Origin: Cyathus striatus
Taxonomy: Eukaryota; Basidiomycota; Agaricomycetes; Agaricales; Nidulariaceae
Reading direction: 5' to 3'
Length of the DNA: 64,000 nt
Assembly (NCBI GenBank): GCA_025738555.1
Contig: JAOVFP010000008.1
Span: 4,836,001 to 4,900,000, forward strand
In this document: in pieces, positions 47,703 through 60,247 of the stretch
Layout of the letters: each line of letters opens with the position of its first letter
Position numbering within the stretch: position 1 is the first letter of the stretch
Translations under genes and position numbers: made by a program
The notes under the pieces: generated by a model
Told to the model about the DNA's origin: nothing
The model's input: the letters and a program-made list of their open reading frames with translations, nothing else
Database searches by the model: none

Positions 47703-49376
47703 CTATTCTTGTACGACAACGTAATTCTCTGGCACTTGTGCAATAGCTATCCGCAGTCCAGACCAAATACAGTCCAGAAGTGCAGCACCATTCGCACACG
47801 CGAAGACGAGTGTGGAAGCGTAGAAGAAATTTGCATTTCCGGTCCCTGTCGTGAGCCAGAGGTGGTGGAAAAGCGGAAGGAGAAGGGAAGCATGTACATG
47901 GAGGAGGGCAGTTACGACCGGATAATTCATGTCTGTAATCCATTCAAATGAGCAAATAAGCATACAGAGTAAAGTGATTACTGCGTACATGGGTATGTTT
48001 CCGGAAACAATGATATCAAGCTGAGGAATAGACCTGGGTCGGAAAGAGTAGGGTAAGCCTTGAAGGTGCCCAAGACACCAATTAAAAGGAAAGCAGCATA
48101 TAGCGGGTCATATCTGAGATAGAAAGTTAACTTATTAAATACTCTGTGAGAAACGAAATACACGTACTGGAACTTAATGCATATAGGTGCAATATAGATG
48201 AGTAAATGGACGCTGAATACCACAAGGAAGAAAGATCGGAAATGGTCGAACATTTCAGTGAAGAAGTACCACCATAATCCAGGGTTGGGTGTCAAGTCAG
48301 GGAGTGTCAGTCTGCATGACAATATAAGAAAAGGTGACTGGTTGAAATATAGTACATACGTTGCACCCCATGTCTGAGATATCCAAGACAATCCATCAGA
48401 CACAATACTTGATGCAAGGATCAGTGCGGCGAAATAAACCAAAAATTCGCCCAGTAGAGGCAATGTTTTCTTCAAGCTTGATATTGCAATAGGTCGTGGA
48501 GAAGCAAGGTGTGAGTAGGGGTCTGTAATGAGAACCAGCAATATTGGAGGCAAAATCAAAATTGAAGATAGTGATAAATTGATGAGAAAAGCGATGGATA
48601 GGAGTGTCGCTGACTTTTGTCCTGTGTTGACGGTCAGCTCGCAAAGGTAGGAAGTCTGTAAGCGGGTCCACCTTTTGCAGCAAACATAAAGGCAAGAAGT
48701 ATCAATGTATTCTCGAAAGTCGAGGTGGAGAGTGCCAGTGTTGGCAAAAATACATATGGATTAAGCAAATATCTATAAGAAATAAATAGTCAGCACAGTT
48801 GGCTGCAGTGAATGAGATACTGACGTAGCAGCAATCAAGCTATCCCTCGGACTGTCTTTAACATTTTGTCTTTGTCTCCACGTTTGTATCAAAGCCCATG
48901 CACCAATCACATCGCATAAAGTCCATAGTATGGAGCATAATTTCTGGTTTGTTGGAAGTATGGTTGTAAACAATGCAAGGTATAATGGTGACTATAGGCA
49001 ATGTCAGTATGAACGAAGGTTGATGCAAACTGTAAGAATGCACATGTCGAAAAGTTCCTCCGGAGTAAGGGTCTATATCATGGTTAAAGAGGTATATTCC
49101 TTCTTGCACTGGTTATATTCACGGTCAGTTAGATACAACGCGACCGAACTTAATGAATTACAGACATTGTGAGAATGATGTCAGTGGCGACGCGAGTTGA
49201 TGGTCATTTTTGAGAATGTCGGGAAGACCTGTTGTCGAAAGGGCAATACGCACAATGACGAGTGCAAGAAAGAGGAAAGAGAGCGAAAGGAACAGGGTGT
49301 TAGGAGGGGATGGTGATTTGGAGGAAGACATGAGTGAGCATGAAGCGCCTATCAAAGCTATAAACACCGTTACCAC
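47703..49376 (-). CDS. GAB1: GPI transamidase subunit PIG-U (Gab1/Cdc91)
   Basis: Multi-pass ER protein of the GPI-transamidase complex, which attaches GPI anchors to secretory proteins. The start MVTVFIALIGASCSL is the first ATG; a second at 49331 (MSSSKSPSPPN) is equally possible. Family blocks: LTSFSQCL near the first helix, LQEGIYLFNHDIDPYSGGTF, KLCSILWTLCDVIGAWALI and YLLNPYVFLPTLALSTSTFE. They continue LPDLTPNPGLWWYFFTEMFD, HFRSFFLVVFSVHLLIYIAP and DPLYAAFLLIGVLGTFKAYP. DLTPNxGLWWYFFTEMFxHFRxFF is diagnostic of PIG-U. The gene ends with a hydrophobic helix and QVPENYVVVQE. About seven exons. Its start codon lies only 59 bp from that of PalC. Confidence 0.9.
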
Positions 49377-49435
49377 TTTGCGAAATGGATATAAATAACG
49401 TTGGTATCTTTATTCAATGACATCCCCGCTTCATC

Positions 49436-51114
49436 ATGTTTGTGTACGAGCTGCCCACCACCGGCGCCATCTCTTTCTCGGATTTTTTCATAGATCAAAG
49501 CACACACAAAACATATACCTATCATATTCCCCAGGCTACTCAGGCCAGGGCAGACCTACGTGATGTCCTCAAGGAGAGCAAGCGCACCGAACATGCCGAG
49601 AAAGACTTCCTTCGTCTTGTCAAGGTCTGCTTCATCTCGCACCCCTGACCATTCTATGCTACTTAGCTGAACTCAAGATGGTTCTAGCTTATTGAGGAAT
49701 ATATACCCTATCTTCGTGGTATTATGGCTTGCGTTGCGCATGATGAGATTGGTTGCAAGGCAGAGCCCAGTACGTCGTTCACCCGATATCCCTTTACTCC
49801 ATATTTCAATTATTAACGCCGATGCTGTCTAGTATTTAGCTGGAGAACAACTCTTTCTTCCAACCTATTTCATACATCTCCCCGCCTGTCTGTTCCAGGA
49901 TTGCATGCGGACTATGCATTTACATTGCTTACGTTCGCCTTTGCTCTCTCCAATCTTGCTCACACCGTCGTCTCCTCTCTTGGAAACTATGAAAGTGAGC
50001 GTGCGATATCAGATGAAGAAAGAAAGCGGAAAGATGAGCAGTTGAATGTTGCTGTGGGATTCCTCTGCAAAGCCAGTGGGATCTTTACCTATGTTAGTGA
50101 TACCGTCCTGCCGGAATGGGAAGTGAACCGTAGTGGTGGACCTCCCGGGTTCAACAAACCTCCAGAACTATCTCGGGAAATCAACAACGCTTTAGCAAAG
50201 TAATTCAAACTTTCTTCTTAATCCGCAGATGATTTGACATGTGAATAATGCTAGGATGGCTCTCGCAGACGCGCAGGCTCTTGCAATTAGGAAGCTGCTA
50301 TCTAAATCCGCCTATGATATTAATATTGCGCCTGGCCCTCCGCTTCCAACATCACATCCTTCACCTGCTCTTCTTGCGAAGCTGCATCTTGAATGCGCAT
50401 CACTCTACTCCTCAGCTCGTAACCTTGCAAAGACTTTTGCTTCCTTAGCACGATCTAAACTCAGGTCTCCGACGTCTGAAGGTAGTGGTGGAGAAGTAAA
50501 TCCGGATCTTCGGAAATATTTGAGCGATGAGAATACGTTTCATGACGCTCTTGCACGAAAGTGGTTAGGTGTCGATGCAGGGGAACATGGTGGCACTACA
50601 AGAGGGGGTGAAGCTGTTGCCTTTATCGCGTGGGCGAAAAAGGATTTAGAAGACATGCGTGAAGGTAAGATATCCGGTGCGGCTCTTACTCGAGGCGACA
50701 AAGAAAAGGATATACGAGGTAAGAGAAGAGATAAAATCAACCAAGAGTTGGAAACTGTTACTGTATTCCTGAAACACTACAAGAGGATGAATGACTCAGT
50801 TCGTATCTATTTGCCCTCACTTCACAATTTATATGTCTAATGTATCACATTCCTTTTTATAGCTTCATTTCCAACCCGTGCCTACACAGCCTGATCTTCA
50901 ATCACGTATTCCAGCAGGCCGCATGGCGATCGCTAGTCGACCTTTCACACCACAACAACCTGCATTTGGACCTGGGTCCGTGGAATACATTCGAAAGGAA
51001 GCAGAACGCCTCGAAGTGACAGACCAACTTCCAGATGTTCCGTCCAATGCCCCGTCCGATGTCAATCCTTCGCAACCTGCTGGAAATTATGCTGGTGCTG
51101 GTGCATACTTTTAG
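49436..51114 (+). CDS. palC: pH-response regulator PalC, BRO1-domain protein
   Basis: BRO1-domain component of the alkaline-pH (Pal/Rim) signalling route that recruits ESCRT-III to the plasma membrane, leading to PacC processing. The start MFVYELPTTGAISFSDFFID matches PalC orthologues. Exons continue THKTYTYHIPQATQARADLR, LIEEYIPYLRGIMACVAHDE, HADYAFTLLTFAFALSNLAH, LNVAVGFLCKASGIFTYVSD, ADAQALAIRKLLSKSAYDIN, HLECASLYSSARNLAKTFAS, YLSDENTFHDALARKWLGVD and GGEAVAFIAWAKKDLEDMRE. The C-terminus is Pro/Ala/Gln-rich and ends NYAGAGAYF. About 480 residues, full length, six exons. Confidence 0.9.
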
Positions 51115-51548
51115 TTTATCGTTAAGCTTAACTCCATACATTAGTTAATGGTATGAGGCGAAGGCCACTTCTTAATTGTATAGTACGGGTATTTGTACTG
51201 TATTTCTGTATACTGGGATTGGGTCCATAACAGTATGGCATTTTCCAAATTGCTTCCAAAAGCCCTGCTTAAGCATGATACGCATACTATATTCTTCATT
51301 GACCTTCGTTGTTAACCACGCAATGCACGGTGCTTAATATATTGAGAAGGTCTCACAGCCTACAAACAAAATCAACAGTTCACACTGCATTGCTCTCGGT
51401 GGATTGGAAGGATTCATATCCATCTAATCATTATGATATGTTACATCGTACTACTACCACACGTTCATTAACTATTCTGTAGAGTGTGATATGAAAATGA
51501 TACAGAGGTATACGTGAATGAGGCGTGAAAAGGGTATCTCATAAATAT
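51115..51548. other. Convergent intergenic region
   Basis: About 430 bp of 3' flank shared by PalC (+) and the coiled-coil gene (-). AT-rich, no gene. Confidence 0.4.
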
Positions 51549-52198
51549 TTAACCGTGGCGACCGAGACCACGAGCACTCTTGCTGACGACCTTAGCTTCT
51601 GCTTGTTTAGCTTTAGCACGGCGAGCACTGAAAGTTTGCGTTAATTAACGGAACAGCTAGTGAAGCCAATATAAACTTACTCTTCTTTGGCTTCTTGTTC
51701 AAGCATACGGACATGATCTTTTGCATCGCGAACAGCTTGTCGCGCTTGAATAAGGGCGCGGTCGGCTTGCTTTTCAGCATTTTCCGCGTCGTTTACTTTC
51801 TGGCGGGCAGATGAAATGGTTGGATCGCCGTTGTTACGACCCATGCCCAAGAAACCGCCGCTGTTCCTGTTCCTTCTGTCGGATTCCGAAGAGGAGCTCG
51901 AGGATGAGCGACGGTGACCGAAGATTCCGCCTCCGCCACTACGCTGGCTGGTGGGAGAAGACGCTGGGGGAGAGCGGTTCCTCGAAGAGAATATACTGCC
52001 TTTGCGTTTGGGCGAGGCATCAGCCTGAGCGTTACCATTGTTGGTAAACTCATCATTATGTGAGTTAAAAAGCGGCATAATGGTAGTAATTGGGGATGCA
52101 AGAGAGCGAAGGCGACGAGAGAGAGTCGATGACGACTTGCTACTAGTTGGGGAAGGGGCAGGAGTAGAGCGAGAAAAGTTAAGACGAAGAAACGGCAT
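51549..52198 (-). CDS. Small basic Ser-rich coiled-coil protein, function unknown
   Basis: Two exons. The start is MPFLRLNFSRSTPAPSPTSS, a low-complexity Ser/Thr/Pro part with GGGGIFGHRRSSSSSSS (about residues 90-110). A charged helix follows, reading ARQKVNDAENAEKQADRALI and QARQAVRDAKDHVRMLEQEA, then across an intron ARRAKAKQAEAKVVSKSARG and a final LGRHG. It looks like a fungal stress- or morphology-related small protein, but no family is recognised. It is divergent from TOA1. Confidence 0.65.
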
Positions 52199-52661
52199 CA
52201 GAGGCTGTTTTAAGCTTTCAGAGAACTAGTACGTCAGTCAAGGTGGTTGGAGCACGTAGGTGGGGAGCTGAAATGGAGCCTGTCGAGGTGGTGCAAGCAG
52301 ATGGGCCTTTAAAAGTGAAATCATAGTGGAGAGGCAGAGCAAGAGGCAGAGCACGCAGACAGTCTCAGGCAGTGCGCTATGCAAAGCACATTGTACGTAG
52401 CATTGTGAAAGAAGAGAGAAAGAATAATGTGATTGAATTCGAACAAACGAATGTAAGAAATGAAAGATTTCTATAGTTGGTCATGGGGCCGTGCGTGGGA
52501 ACATCTCTGTTTCAATTATACGTCGGAGATTGAATTGTCCCGGGGTTTCATGGGATGTGCATGATGTATAAAAGGGCCTTACTCTCCTTCCACCACCTTC
52601 CCCGACGGTCCCTCAGCCGTCCGCAACTCTCTCCCGACGTTGACCGCGACCGATTTAACAC
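52199..52661. promoter_or_regulatory. Divergent promoter, coiled-coil gene (-) / TOA1 (+)
   Basis: 463 bp. A TATA box, TATAAAAG, at 52567-52574 lies about 90 bp before the TOA1 start and is followed by a pyrimidine-rich initiator region (ttactctccttccaccacc). Confidence 0.55.
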
Positions 52662-53834
52662 ATGTCCAATAAGATAGTGGTGAGCTGCTCACCGGTTTCC
52701 TGTTTGTAGTAGTGCATAGAGGTGTTAACACCAATTATCACTTGAGCCAACTATCTACCGTGCTGTAATCGACGACGTTATAGCAGCCATTAAATCCGAA
52801 TTCGACGAGTATGGCGTTTCAGAGGATGTTTTGGCTGAACTCCAGAACGTAAGTCACAATACCAGTGGCCATTCTTATACTTTTTGCGCCGTTTATGCCA
52901 TGAAGCTAAAACGATATTGCTCAGAAATGGGAAAACAAGGTTATAGCTTCTCATGTAGCAGAATTTGAGCCGCCTCAGCAGGCGCCTGCTCAACCACAGC
53001 CTGCTGCGCAACATCACCATGCATTTCCGCCCCATCCGATACATATGTACTCTCACAATCCTTACGCTTCCTTGGCTGTTCCCGGACAGTCTCAAGTCAA
53101 ATCTGAGCCTATCGATAATCGATACATGCTCGCTCCAACGGGTATGCCATACGCCATTCCTCCTCTCCCAGGTCCAGCCATCAACGGTTCTCGAACCTTG
53201 CCGTCGCCAGTTCCTCCTCATCCTGGAGGTCAAACTGGCGTAATATCTTTCGGTAGGCCTCAGCAACCTGTAGCTCCCACTGCGCGGACGTACGCTTCAG
53301 CATCAAGCTCATCTCCCCCAGCTGCACAGGCTTCACAGTCACAACCTGCATCTCAGGCTCGAATACCGCAAACCGACGGACCCGGCTCGGATGACTCAGA
53401 CGACGACTCACCTTCCCCACCACCGTCGCAAGGTTTTGCACCTCGTGCCGCCCATCCATCGCTGCCAAAGCCAATAAGTGCCACTCCAGCTGCATCACAG
53501 CAGTCAGTTCCAGACTCGGAAGCAATTAACAGCGACTTGGACGATTCGGACACGGAGGGCGAGGAGAATGAGGAAGAGGGCGGTGCTGGTGAAACCGATA
53601 TTGTGTTTTGCACCTATGACAAGGTTAGTCGAATTTCTTAGCTGGAACGGTTGATATGTATCCATACAACCCCAACAGGTTGCAAGAGTGAAGAATAAGT
53701 GGAAATGTATTCTTAAGGATGGAATGATCCACATTAATGGAAAAGATTATCTGTTTGCGAAGTGTACAGGGTGAGTTGATTGCGATCTTTCGTCGCCACG
53801 CTACTTAATTGAATCTAGGGAATTCGAGTGGTGA
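52662..53834 (+). CDS. TOA1: Transcription factor IIA large subunit (alpha/beta)
   Basis: General RNA polymerase II factor that stabilises TBP on TATA DNA. The start MSNKIV is joined by a 68-bp intron to PTIYRAVIDDVIAAIKSEFD, EYGVSEDVLAELQNKWENKV, the N-terminal four-helix part that pairs with Toa2. A disordered Pro/Gln/Ser-rich linker fills about residues 60-260 (HHHAFPPHPIHMYSHNPYAS, PQQPVAPTARTYASASSSSP). The acidic stretch SDLDDSDTEGEENEEEGG follows. The C-terminal beta-barrel is DIVFCTYDK, VARVKNKWKCILKDGMIHIN and GKDYLFAKCTGEFEW-stop. Five exons; full length at about 310 residues. Confidence 0.93.
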
Positions 53835-56602
53835 TTCTCACAAGTTCTTCAATGGTTCATTCCTTTTTTCTCCGTTCACTTATCTTTCATGGTTTAACTA
53901 GCACCATCTATCGAATTTTCGCATCCTGTCTCTCTGTCCACATTTATTCTCACCGAAGTCGGATGACTCCAATAATCCTTGCTCTCAAACGTCGCTACTG
54001 CATCAGTAATATATATTTTCTGTAGATAAAGGGATTTGAATTGCATGGATTCATATCGCTACTTGTTTATTGCATGCGCTGCGCTTATGGGTGTTGGCGA
54101 GATTACAGCGCAGCGGGGATGTACCCATGTAAGTAACAAGAAATGCTTAGAGGAAGAGACTATTTTTGTGTATGACGTAATATGAGAAATTGACAAGCTT
54201 CCAATGCCCGTGCTGCGATCCTTTCCCTCAGTCCCTGAGGACCTTGCGCGAATGTTATAGAAGGTTTACGGATGGAGACTACTGCGACAGTATCCCTGGC
54301 AATTTATATGTAGTGACTCGCTAGTGACCTTGAAACGCTTGTGGCGGACTGTTTTTAATTCACTACAAGGTACTGAGGTATTGAAAAAGTGAAGAGTGTG
54401 ATTGTGTCTGGACCCCCAATAAATGCAATAAGGCCGGGTTCACCATTCTACTATACAATGCTTACTGAATTTGTGGTAGTTCATTCAGTTAACCTTTATA
54501 TAAGTAGAGCTGATTTTTTTCCAACCAAACCTCCGACCACTATCTGTATGTCACGATGACTTTAGTGGTTATGTTGTTTAAGCTGTACTAGATATCACGA
54601 TGACATCAGTGATAATATTCTGGTTATATTTCGCAATCTATATTGGATATCATGCACCATTATTTGTATGTCACAATTACATTGGTGACTATAATCTTTG
54701 AGGTGTATCTTGCAGAGTTATATTCCTTGCATCGTATACAAGTCATACACAGGACCACTATTTGTAAGTCATGATAACATCAGTGGCTACATTTCTCAAG
54801 TAATAATTCAGATATACCGTAGTTGTTAGCAGGTCAAGTGCAGTAATAGAACAGTATTCAGAACAATGTGATAAAATATTCAATTGGTTGAGGTTAGTAG
54901 GATTCAGTAGGACTGAGGAGGGGGAAGGGCAGGTCACATTGTGATGAGGTCCCTGCAGAAGATGTCATAGGGGATGTCTTCGTGATGTATAGGAGAAATG
55001 GAGGAAAGGGTAAGTCTGAAGTGAAATTTCGTCATAGCATTGACAAGACAATATAGTCCCTGAGGCTATTGTTGAGACCATTAACATTATAAACAGCAAG
55101 ATTGTCATTTGAACAGTACTATACAGTGTTTGGTTGGTTGATTTAGTGGTAAGAGACAAGTTGTAGATACCTAGGTAGTTGAATGAAAATCTGAATAGTG
55201 GTGGCAGGGGGGCTGTACCATTTGGGTAGTAGCAGGAAGGATACTTGAGTGAGGTCTAGAGAAGTGAGGCAATTGTGTCTGGGAGAAGTTGTAGTGTAGT
55301 AGATAATACTTAGCAATGCTGAACAATCTGCACCATAATCTGATTTGAGATGTGAACAAGGGCCAATAAAGAAGCCCTATTTTTTTGGTATGACAGAAAT
55401 TGGTGGTCTGAGTGAAGAGCCATTTGACATTATTGATGACATTGCATTAGTCAGACTAAAACGGCTCAATGACAAGATTAATTTAGTTTGAGTAAAGCTG
55501 TTGTTCAAGGTAGTTAGATAGAAGATCTTATCAGATATTTTAATCACTGCAGAGTTGACAGCAATTTCTGGTTTGGCGAGTTCAATGATTTCGTATGCAT
55601 CCGAATCGACAGCAACATACATAGGTTCTGTTGAATTTGCTCCAGGTAACGATCTGATTGAAGAATTCATTCCCGAAGTAAGTACCTGAGGACAGAAGAG
55701 TTCCATGAATACAGTCACGGTGTTCAGAGATGTAGGTTAGAGGCTTGGATACAACCAAGGAGACCCTTTGGATGGGAAGGGAATGGAGATACCAGCAAGA
55801 TACCAGACCCACGCACCAAATCAATTCACCAAGGATTGCCGAGGGATAGGCTGAACAAACTATAACAACAAAAAGCTAATGATTGGAAAAATAAGTGTCT
55901 TTATTATGATTTGTGAGCCTGATGTGGTTTCAAACCCCCATTCAGAAGCATGGAACGATTGGGACTATGTACAGCACTTCCAAAATACACCGAGACTTAT
56001 TCCTGATCGCGCCCAGGCGTGTACTTTTTTTATGTGTAAAAGGACAAATCCGCGGCATTGAAAAGGATCCGTCGCCGTCGGTGGCTGTAGTAGCAATTCG
56101 TGGTTAAGGGACTGTAAAGTATGTACATATTATAAGTACTGTGTAGTGCTATTTCTTATGTATGTATATAGATATATGTAAAGCTCTCTTTTCTAGAAAT
56201 AAATCCGAATCAAATATTAGCGAAAGTATTTAGCAATCCACTTCAAAGGTCTCACAATCCATGTGAGATACAAAATTGTGAGTACGTAAATATGTAGTGT
56301 GTCTGGATTATGTCGTCTATCAAGCTTGATGTCCATTCGAATTTCGACGACATGGAACAGTAGATCGCGGCTCCCAAAAGTCCAGACATATGCGGTAACT
56401 ATGAAAAGTAGTAGTTATGCCGTGCGTGTATGACGACTTCAACTGCCCCCGATGCAGACCAAGTGCAAACTATAGAATAATACAGGTTAGTGGTTACAAT
56501 GCTGTGAATTACGTCGAAATTATGGTCATATGGGTGCGAGGTATATGCCAGCAAAAGCACAATAAATTTTAAGTGAGTCCCTCGGCGAGCAACTGCTACA
56601 TT
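53835..56602. other. Gene-free stretch of about 2.8 kb with degenerate repeats
   Basis: No gene could be supported. Weak - strand frames between 54965 and 55824 (for example VAVDSDAYEIIELAKPEIAV) have no recognised family. Degenerate repeats occupy 54530-54795. AT-rich with several 'tatgtatgtatata' runs near 56158-56175. Confidence 0.4.
54530..54795 (+). repeat. Four degenerate direct repeats around 'ccactatttgtatgtcacgatgacatcagtgg'
   Basis: Copies begin near 54537, 54591 (half copy), 54656 and 54754. Each has the order CACTAT-tTGTA-gTCA(c/t)GAT-aCATCAGTGg, with about 60-100 bp between starts. The two ends of the unit are complementary: the CCACT near its start is the reverse complement of the AGTGG near its end. 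Confidence 0.6.
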
Positions 56603-58265
56603 TTAATGCTTATGAGGCAGAAGAAGGCGGAGCGCCTTGTCATCAAGAGGCTCTCTGCGGTAAGGATGAGGTCGGATTATGGCTGCCAAAGGTGCCAGAC
56701 CGCGGCATGGTCCGACGCTCTCAACACGACTGTCTGACATTCCTGGATCTGCCGGTGAGAGTTCATAAGATACGGGGCAGTTTTCTTCGGGAATTTGAAG
56801 AGGAGACAAAGGACGGCGCGCAGAACCAGAAGTACCTACATGGGCTGGAGGTAGTATATGCGATGACGAGCCTTGTGAATGTGTGATAGGTGACAGTGAA
56901 CGGTACAGCGATTGGTTGGATGTTTGAATTGGTGGTACATGTGAATGTTCCGTATAGTTAGATAAGCTTCCCGTAGCAATCGAAGCAGGATGGGGTGGAT
57001 GGGAATAACTGGGTGAGAGGGTATGTGGACTGGCGTACTGACGATCTGAAACGTCTTGAACCGAGGAAGCCCTCCAATTCTGCACGGACGATCCTGGCGT
57101 TCCACTGAGTGATGATAAGCCGGGCTAGACCCATTGGCAGAAAGCTCATGTCCAGTAGGAGGCGTGCTATAAGAAGGAGATAACTGATACGGCTGCTGGA
57201 GATGCACGGCACCATTTAAGGGAGCACGGGACAGGTCAGAAGGACTTCCCTGGCTTGAATCGTAAGAACCAGATCGTTGATAAGAGGCAGAGGAGGGATA
57301 TATGGAGTTCGAAGAGAGAGACCCTGGGCAGAGGTGGTAGGCGAGGAAGAATAGCGCGACGATCGAGGGACTTGGTCAGAATATGGTGGCTGACTATGCA
57401 TGTTTTGGTATGGCTCATACATCATGACGGGTTGCGAAGAGACGGCAGTCTCGGATTGCTGTTGGTATGGAGGATATGGTGACGGGAACGGTGCATAAGT
57501 TCGGGTCACAGTAGACGGTTTGGACGGTTCTCCGGCACGGGCATTGGAGTCGTCGGTCTTGCTGCGACTTTTTCCCACTCTGGTGCTCTTGAAGTGGCCA
57601 TCTGGGACGATGAGATCGCGAACACTTGGAATGTCGTCGACGGTGCCGAGCTGGTCGATGTCTTCCTGGGTGAAGTAAGCCGCTGGATGATGCGGTCAGC
57701 GGGGAGGGCGATAGCGGAAAATGCCGAGCGACTTACTCAAATGCCACTTTCTGCGCCCTTTGTCTGTCTCGACCCACACCGAATACGTCTGCTTCACAAG
57801 TTGATGCCAATCACCCAAAGGATGTCGTTCGCTGGATGCCCTGCTACGGTTGAGCGCGTTCACGATGGCTCGCAAATGACTCTACTTACCCAGGATGCGC
57901 AGCGTCTTTCGCCGGCGTTTTTTCGTAATAAAACAGGAACTCCTGACGACGTTGGGTGCTCGTGTCAGCTCTTTGGTAAAAAAAAAAAAAAAAAGAAAAC
58001 GATGGGAGCGGTGACATACATCTCTCACCCGCGACGGCGACCATCTTCTCCCTTCCGTAAACCGCTCAATGCCCAATCCCGTAATTTCGCTCTGGGGTCC
58101 GCGCTCTTCCCAAACATAGATGCAACCGGAACAGAGTGCCTCTCGCTCGTCGGAGTCGAGCCTGCGGGTGACCATTTGCAAGAGACCTTGCTGGATGGCG
58201 TAGAATATCTTGTGGGCATCGTGGGTGGAGCGGATGCGGGTGTTGGTGCAGGTTGGGTGCTGCAT
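56603..58265 (-). CDS. Gti1/Pac2 (WOPR) family transcription regulator C
   Basis: Four exons: 58265-58020, 57942-57890, 57843-57737, 57682-56603. The start MQHPTCTNTRIRSTHDAHKI corresponds to those of the paralogues; an upstream in-frame ATG exists at 58367. WOPR blocks: GLLQMVTRRLDSDEREALCS, YVWEERGP, LGIERFTEGRRWSPSRVRD, EFLFYYEKTP, then LVKQTYSVWVETDKGRRKWH, AYFTQEDIDQLGTVDDIPSV, HFKSTRVGKSR. The long C-terminal half is Ser/Pro/Tyr/Gln-rich and ends LAPLAAIIRPHPYRREPLDD, KALRLLLPHKH. Two frame changes interrupt this half, near 57308-57323 and at the GGG run 57122-57124. The summed exon length is two bases short of a multiple of three, so two missing bases would give 496 codons. A run of 16 A (T in the transcript) fills the first intron. 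Confidence 0.85.
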
Positions 58266-60247
58266 GTAAGAAGAAGAGGGGGATGGCGGAGGGTGCGGGG
58301 CAGATTGGGAGTTATAAGTAGGCTGGGGTCGTCCTCCAGGTATGCAATTAATTAGACTGTTTTGCAAGTGGCTCAGGCCAAGGCTGCTTTCATGTTTGCT
58401 CGGAAACAGTTTCTCATATGATCACTGTTCCCACCTGCTTGGCTCCTGCCCCAGAATATCTCGATTTCCAGGAACTCTAAATACCCTACAACTCAAATTT
58501 CTTCCGAATGATCAGATACCGATCCCTCCCTTTTCTTTTACTTCCACAAAACACATCCAGCCCCCAATCCCCCGTCACATCCTCCTATGTCCCCCCCGTA
58601 TCCCCCTCCTCATTTTTGCTTTCGTCTCCCCAACAACGCTTTCCTCCACCTCATCTGCACTGTTTTTGGATTAGCTCGGCGGAATTTGGTGGGAAAACAG
58701 CACTTTCTATTGGAAATCGCTTAGCACGGCTGCGATACGGCAGCTGGGTCAGCATGTTTTCCTGTCGCTTTCGCGGTACAGTGATTCGCGCCGCAATCGC
58801 GGAGTTGCATTAACAACCTATGACATACCATGTCTCCCACAAGAACAATTCAATCATCTCCCCCTAGATGCTCCCGTTCCTAGGGTCATCCCATGAATGT
58901 ATATTCGGTCGCTCTGCATCTGATCACCTTTACGTCCTCGACTTGGACGGATACTCGACGGTCCGATCGTCGGCCGCTGTATTCAAGCTGTACTTATTCC
59001 AATCAACGACGCCCACTTGCGACATCAACATGTATTCACTTAGTTCACCGGCTTATTAACATCGAATGAATTAAGAGTATGTGGCTGAGCGTTTGGCCGC
59101 TTTCTGTATATATATGTACGTGGCTTAGCCATCACGGCGGGGGCGAACAAATGAAAAGACAAGTGTGATCCGTACTTATGGTAACTATTTCTATTGTCAA
59201 ATCTGTTGTTTAGGTAAAGTACTTGTACATTTCCATTGGGATAGTGGCTTACAGAATTATAGTGCCTTCAGATTGGTCACTGAAAAGGTGCGAGCCACAA
59301 ATTATCGTAATCATGAATTTCGAATTTGCACATACTTATACCTACTTATCACATATGTATGTATGTACCTTCTAAGGTACCGTCGTTTCCTAATGTGCGT
59401 GTATCTCAACCGCCCACACAAATATCGATTAGGAGAGTGCATTCATGGGGAGAAAGTGGGACTATGGTGATAAAATCAGGATTCTAACCCTCGAATCTTT
59501 GCATGGTGGGTACCCAAGATGGGAAATAACTCAGACTTCGGCCACGTTCCTGTACACTTGTTTTCTATCCTTGCCACAAAAGAGCGTTCCCCGTGTCCAC
59601 GATGTGTTCTTCTTCAGTGGCGTTGTGCTCACCCGCAAGAAAGACGGAGATTTGTACTGCCAGGAAAAGACTGTATAGAGTGGCACGTCAAAGGGACGTA
59701 AATCATGCACTGAAAGAAGGCGTTCATTTTCAGATGTCGGTGGAAACCACCATGTCCCCCCCAAAGTCAGTTCGACATGCATCGCCCGTCGTCGACCTCC
59801 TTCAGAAAGTCTCCTCCCTGGATTGACTTGGTCATACTGATGGTAACAAGAAATGTAGGTCGGTGAATACATCGCGGCCCTTCGATTCATGGGGTGCATC
59901 TGATGATCTTCAGTGTTTAGGTATAAATTCAGATGTCGAGGGTATCTGGTATATTAAATACTATGTATTGTTTGAGCCGTAAGAGCGCAGTTTTATCGAG
60001 GGTTGCAATGTCTTATAACCGAACTATTAGGGCACCAATCGCCACAGCACATCGTATCGGTCCTGGTGACTTGCATATATCGATAACAGTTTTAGATAAT
60101 ATACATACAGCACAATTTTACAATCTGTACGAAGATAAATAAACCCTGGTGTGTAAGATCAAAGCAAAGCAAAATTGAACGGTACGAGAGCAATGTGGTG
60201 AACTAACTATAGTAAGTGTACGTTGATCGGAATAAGTGAATGTCAAA
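58266..60247. other. Gene-free stretch of about 2 kb between WOPR C and WOPR B
   Basis: Upstream of WOPR C and downstream of WOPR B. Contains pyrimidine-rich blocks (58520-58640). No coding frame with support on either strand. Confidence 0.4.

Noticed and set aside
54965..55824. - strand frames that might be a retroelement gag
   Set aside because: No zinc knuckle, protease, reverse transcriptase or LTR was found. The frames are short and AT-driven.
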